A DNA stretch of 5,782 nucleotides, taken from NCBI GenBank assembly GCA_023436745.1, contig JAEZHZ010000319.1, forward strand, positions 1 through 5,782, written 5' to 3'. The first letter of the stretch is position 1. Each line of letters opens with the position of its first letter. The notes under the pieces are model-generated. The model had not been told where the DNA came from and did no database searches. It saw nothing but the letters and a program-made list of their open reading frames with translations. Source of the stretch: Pseudomonadota bacterium (GTDB lineage Bacteria; Pseudomonadota; Alphaproteobacteria; Rhizobiales; Devosiaceae). A program made the translations under genes and the position numbers. Below, in pieces: positions 4,988 to 5,782 of this stretch.

Positions 4988-5563
4988 ATGGTGGGCTCGA
5001 AGCCGCGGTTGAGCCGGCAGGAATGGGCGGATGCAGGGCTCAAGGCGCTGGAATCCCAAGGCTATCCTGCGGTTCGCGCCGACCGCCTCGCAGCGACGCT
5101 GGGCGTGTCGCGCGGCAGCTTCTACTGGCACTTTCCCGATGTCAGGGCGTTCGAAGCCGCCCTGGTCGAGCGCTGGCGCGAGATCGTGCTTGAGGCGCTC
5201 GATCCGCCGCGCGCGCCGGACGAGACCCCCCTCGACCGCTTCGCGACCATCATGCGCCGCTCCTTGCTGACCCCCCCGCGGCTCGAGCTGCAATTCCGGG
5301 CCTGGGCGGCGGTCGACGCCGATGTCCGTGCCGCGCTCGACCAGGTCGATGCCAACCGACTGGCCTATTTCGAAAGACTGCTCGGCGACGCGGGACGCTC
5401 GCGGGAAGACGTGTCGGCCATCGCCCATATCGCCTACTGGGCCTATCTCGGCCGCATGCAGGCGCCGGTGCCCGACGAAAAGGACGTTGGGCGCGTGGTC
5501 GAGCATTTGGTGCGGCTTGTCAGGCTGCTCGATGCGTCCGGTCCGGAGCCGCGTCGCCGCTAG
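4988..5563 (+). CDS. TetR-family transcriptional regulator
   Basis: This is a 191-residue one-component regulator. Residues 8-55 form the TetR DNA-binding domain: LSRQEWADAGLKALESQGYP, then AVRADRLAATLGVSRGSFYW and HFPDVRAFEAALV. The helix-turn-helix is at about 32-49, with the characteristic GxSRGSFYWHF recognition helix. The rest (about 60-185) is the all-helical ligand-binding and dimerisation domain, which varies across the family; WAYLGRMQAPVPDEKDV near the end does not reveal the ligand. The length is normal. It diverges from the SRPBCC gene across a gap with a perfect palindrome, so it most likely represses itself and that gene until an effector binds. It is not clearly linked to the downstream ATPase gene, which begins about 100 bp later with its own ribosome binding site. 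Confidence 0.93.
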   Translation: MVGSKPRLSRQEWADAGLKALESQGYPAVRADRLAATLGVSRGSFYWHFPDVRAFEAALVERWREIVLEALDPPRAPDETPLDRFATIMRRSLLTPPRLELQFRAWAAVDADVRAALDQVDANRLAYFERLLGDAGRSREDVSAIAHIAYWAYLGRMQAPVPDEKDVGRVVEHLVRLVRLLDASGPEPRRR

Positions 5564-5578
5564 CCGGGTCCCTCCGGC
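5563..5578 (+). terminator. Weak hairpin after the TetR gene
   Basis: GCCGG (5563-5567) and CCGGC (5574-5578) form a 5-bp GC stem with a 6-nt loop, starting at the last base of the TetR stop codon. It has no T-run, so this is only a possible terminator. Confidence 0.25.
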
Positions 5579-5650
5579 GACCGCCTCTCAGCCTGTTCCC
5601 TTATTGTTCTTGCGGGGATTCCTCCTGCTTGTTAGGGTTTGTCCATATTT

Positions 5651-5655
5651 AAGGA
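5651..5655 (+). promoter_or_regulatory. Ribosome binding site of the ATPase gene
   Basis: AAGGA lies 10 bases before ATG 5666, within a locally AT-rich stretch (5638-5665) that should keep the start accessible. The spacing is a little longer than ideal. Confidence 0.6.
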
Positions 5656-5665
5656 ATTATTTATC

Positions 5666-5782
5666 ATGGCCACACGCGTAAAAACCGTGGCGTTTCAAGG
5701 CATTGAAGCCGCGCCTGTGGATGTCCAGGCGCAGTTTACCAGCGGCCTTCCCCCCGCGGTGATCATCGTCGGCCTGCCGGAC
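5666..5782 (+). CDS. comM: YifB/ComM-type Mg-chelatase-like AAA+ ATPase, N-terminal fragment
   Basis: Only the first 39 codons are in the window; the frame is open at the right edge. The N-terminus MATRVKTVAFQGIEAAPVDV, then QAQFTSGLPPAVIIVGLPD, matches the start of YifB/ComM proteins, whose usual form is a short start, T-V-A-F-x-G-I, V-D-V-Q, then GLP-x-IVGLPD. Full-length members are about 500 residues, with an N-terminal ChlI/Lon-like domain, an AAA+ core and a C-terminal Mg-chelatase-like domain. In naturally competent bacteria, ComM is a hexameric helicase that promotes branch migration during uptake-linked recombination. Non-competent bacteria also carry it, so its presence does not prove competence here. 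The catalytic Walker motifs lie outside the window and cannot be checked. Confidence 0.85.
   Translation, partial: MATRVKTVAFQGIEAAPVDVQAQFTSGLPPAVIIVGLPD

Noticed and set aside
4973..5506. Minus-strand open frame (177 codons) opposite the TetR gene
   Set aside because: It is antisense to a clear TetR protein; no independent support.

Overview
This 5.8 kb window looks like ordinary chromosomal DNA of a GC-rich bacterium, most likely an alphaproteobacterium. I counted 68-73% GC in sampled coding stretches. The gene types fit that group: a 50-residue DUF1127 protein, a short SPOR-less RlpA-like protein, a GH25 lysozyme lipoprotein and a YifB/ComM-type ATPase. No gene was matched by database search, so the taxonomic call is an inference. 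I see no transposase, integrase, phage gene, tRNA, rRNA or CRISPR array.

Left part (1-2716). A LysR-type regulator runs leftwards out of the window. Diverging from it is a tight rightward group: a small DUF1127 protein (537-689), an aldo/keto reductase (701-1696) and a second aldo/keto reductase (1689-2678). The spacings are 11 bp and an 8-bp overlap, so these three genes are probably one translationally coupled operon. The regulator sits where a LysR protein controlling a divergent oxidoreductase operon would sit. A strong hairpin (2684-2716) closes the operon.

Middle part (2717-4439). Two leftward genes encode exported cell-wall proteins. One is a small RlpA-like double-psi beta-barrel protein (2738-3091 or 3106) and the other a GH25 muramidase with a lipobox (3481-4362). 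The roughly 370-bp spacer between them is poorer in GC (about 56%), carries several short dyads and shows no convincing gene. A 25-nt near-perfect palindrome overlies the start region of the RlpA-like gene.

Right part (4440-5782). A leftward SRPBCC-domain protein (4440-4922) and a rightward TetR-family regulator (4988-5563) diverge from a 65-bp gap. That gap contains a perfect 14-bp palindrome, a natural candidate operator for the TetR protein. After TetR, the first 39 codons of a YifB/ComM-type AAA+ ATPase begin at 5666 and run off the window.

I did not find a clearly novel system. The points most worth a second look are the DUF1127-AKR-AKR coupling, the TetR operator palindrome, the palindrome at the RlpA-like start, and an Asn where a catalytic Asp is expected in the RlpA-like protein.
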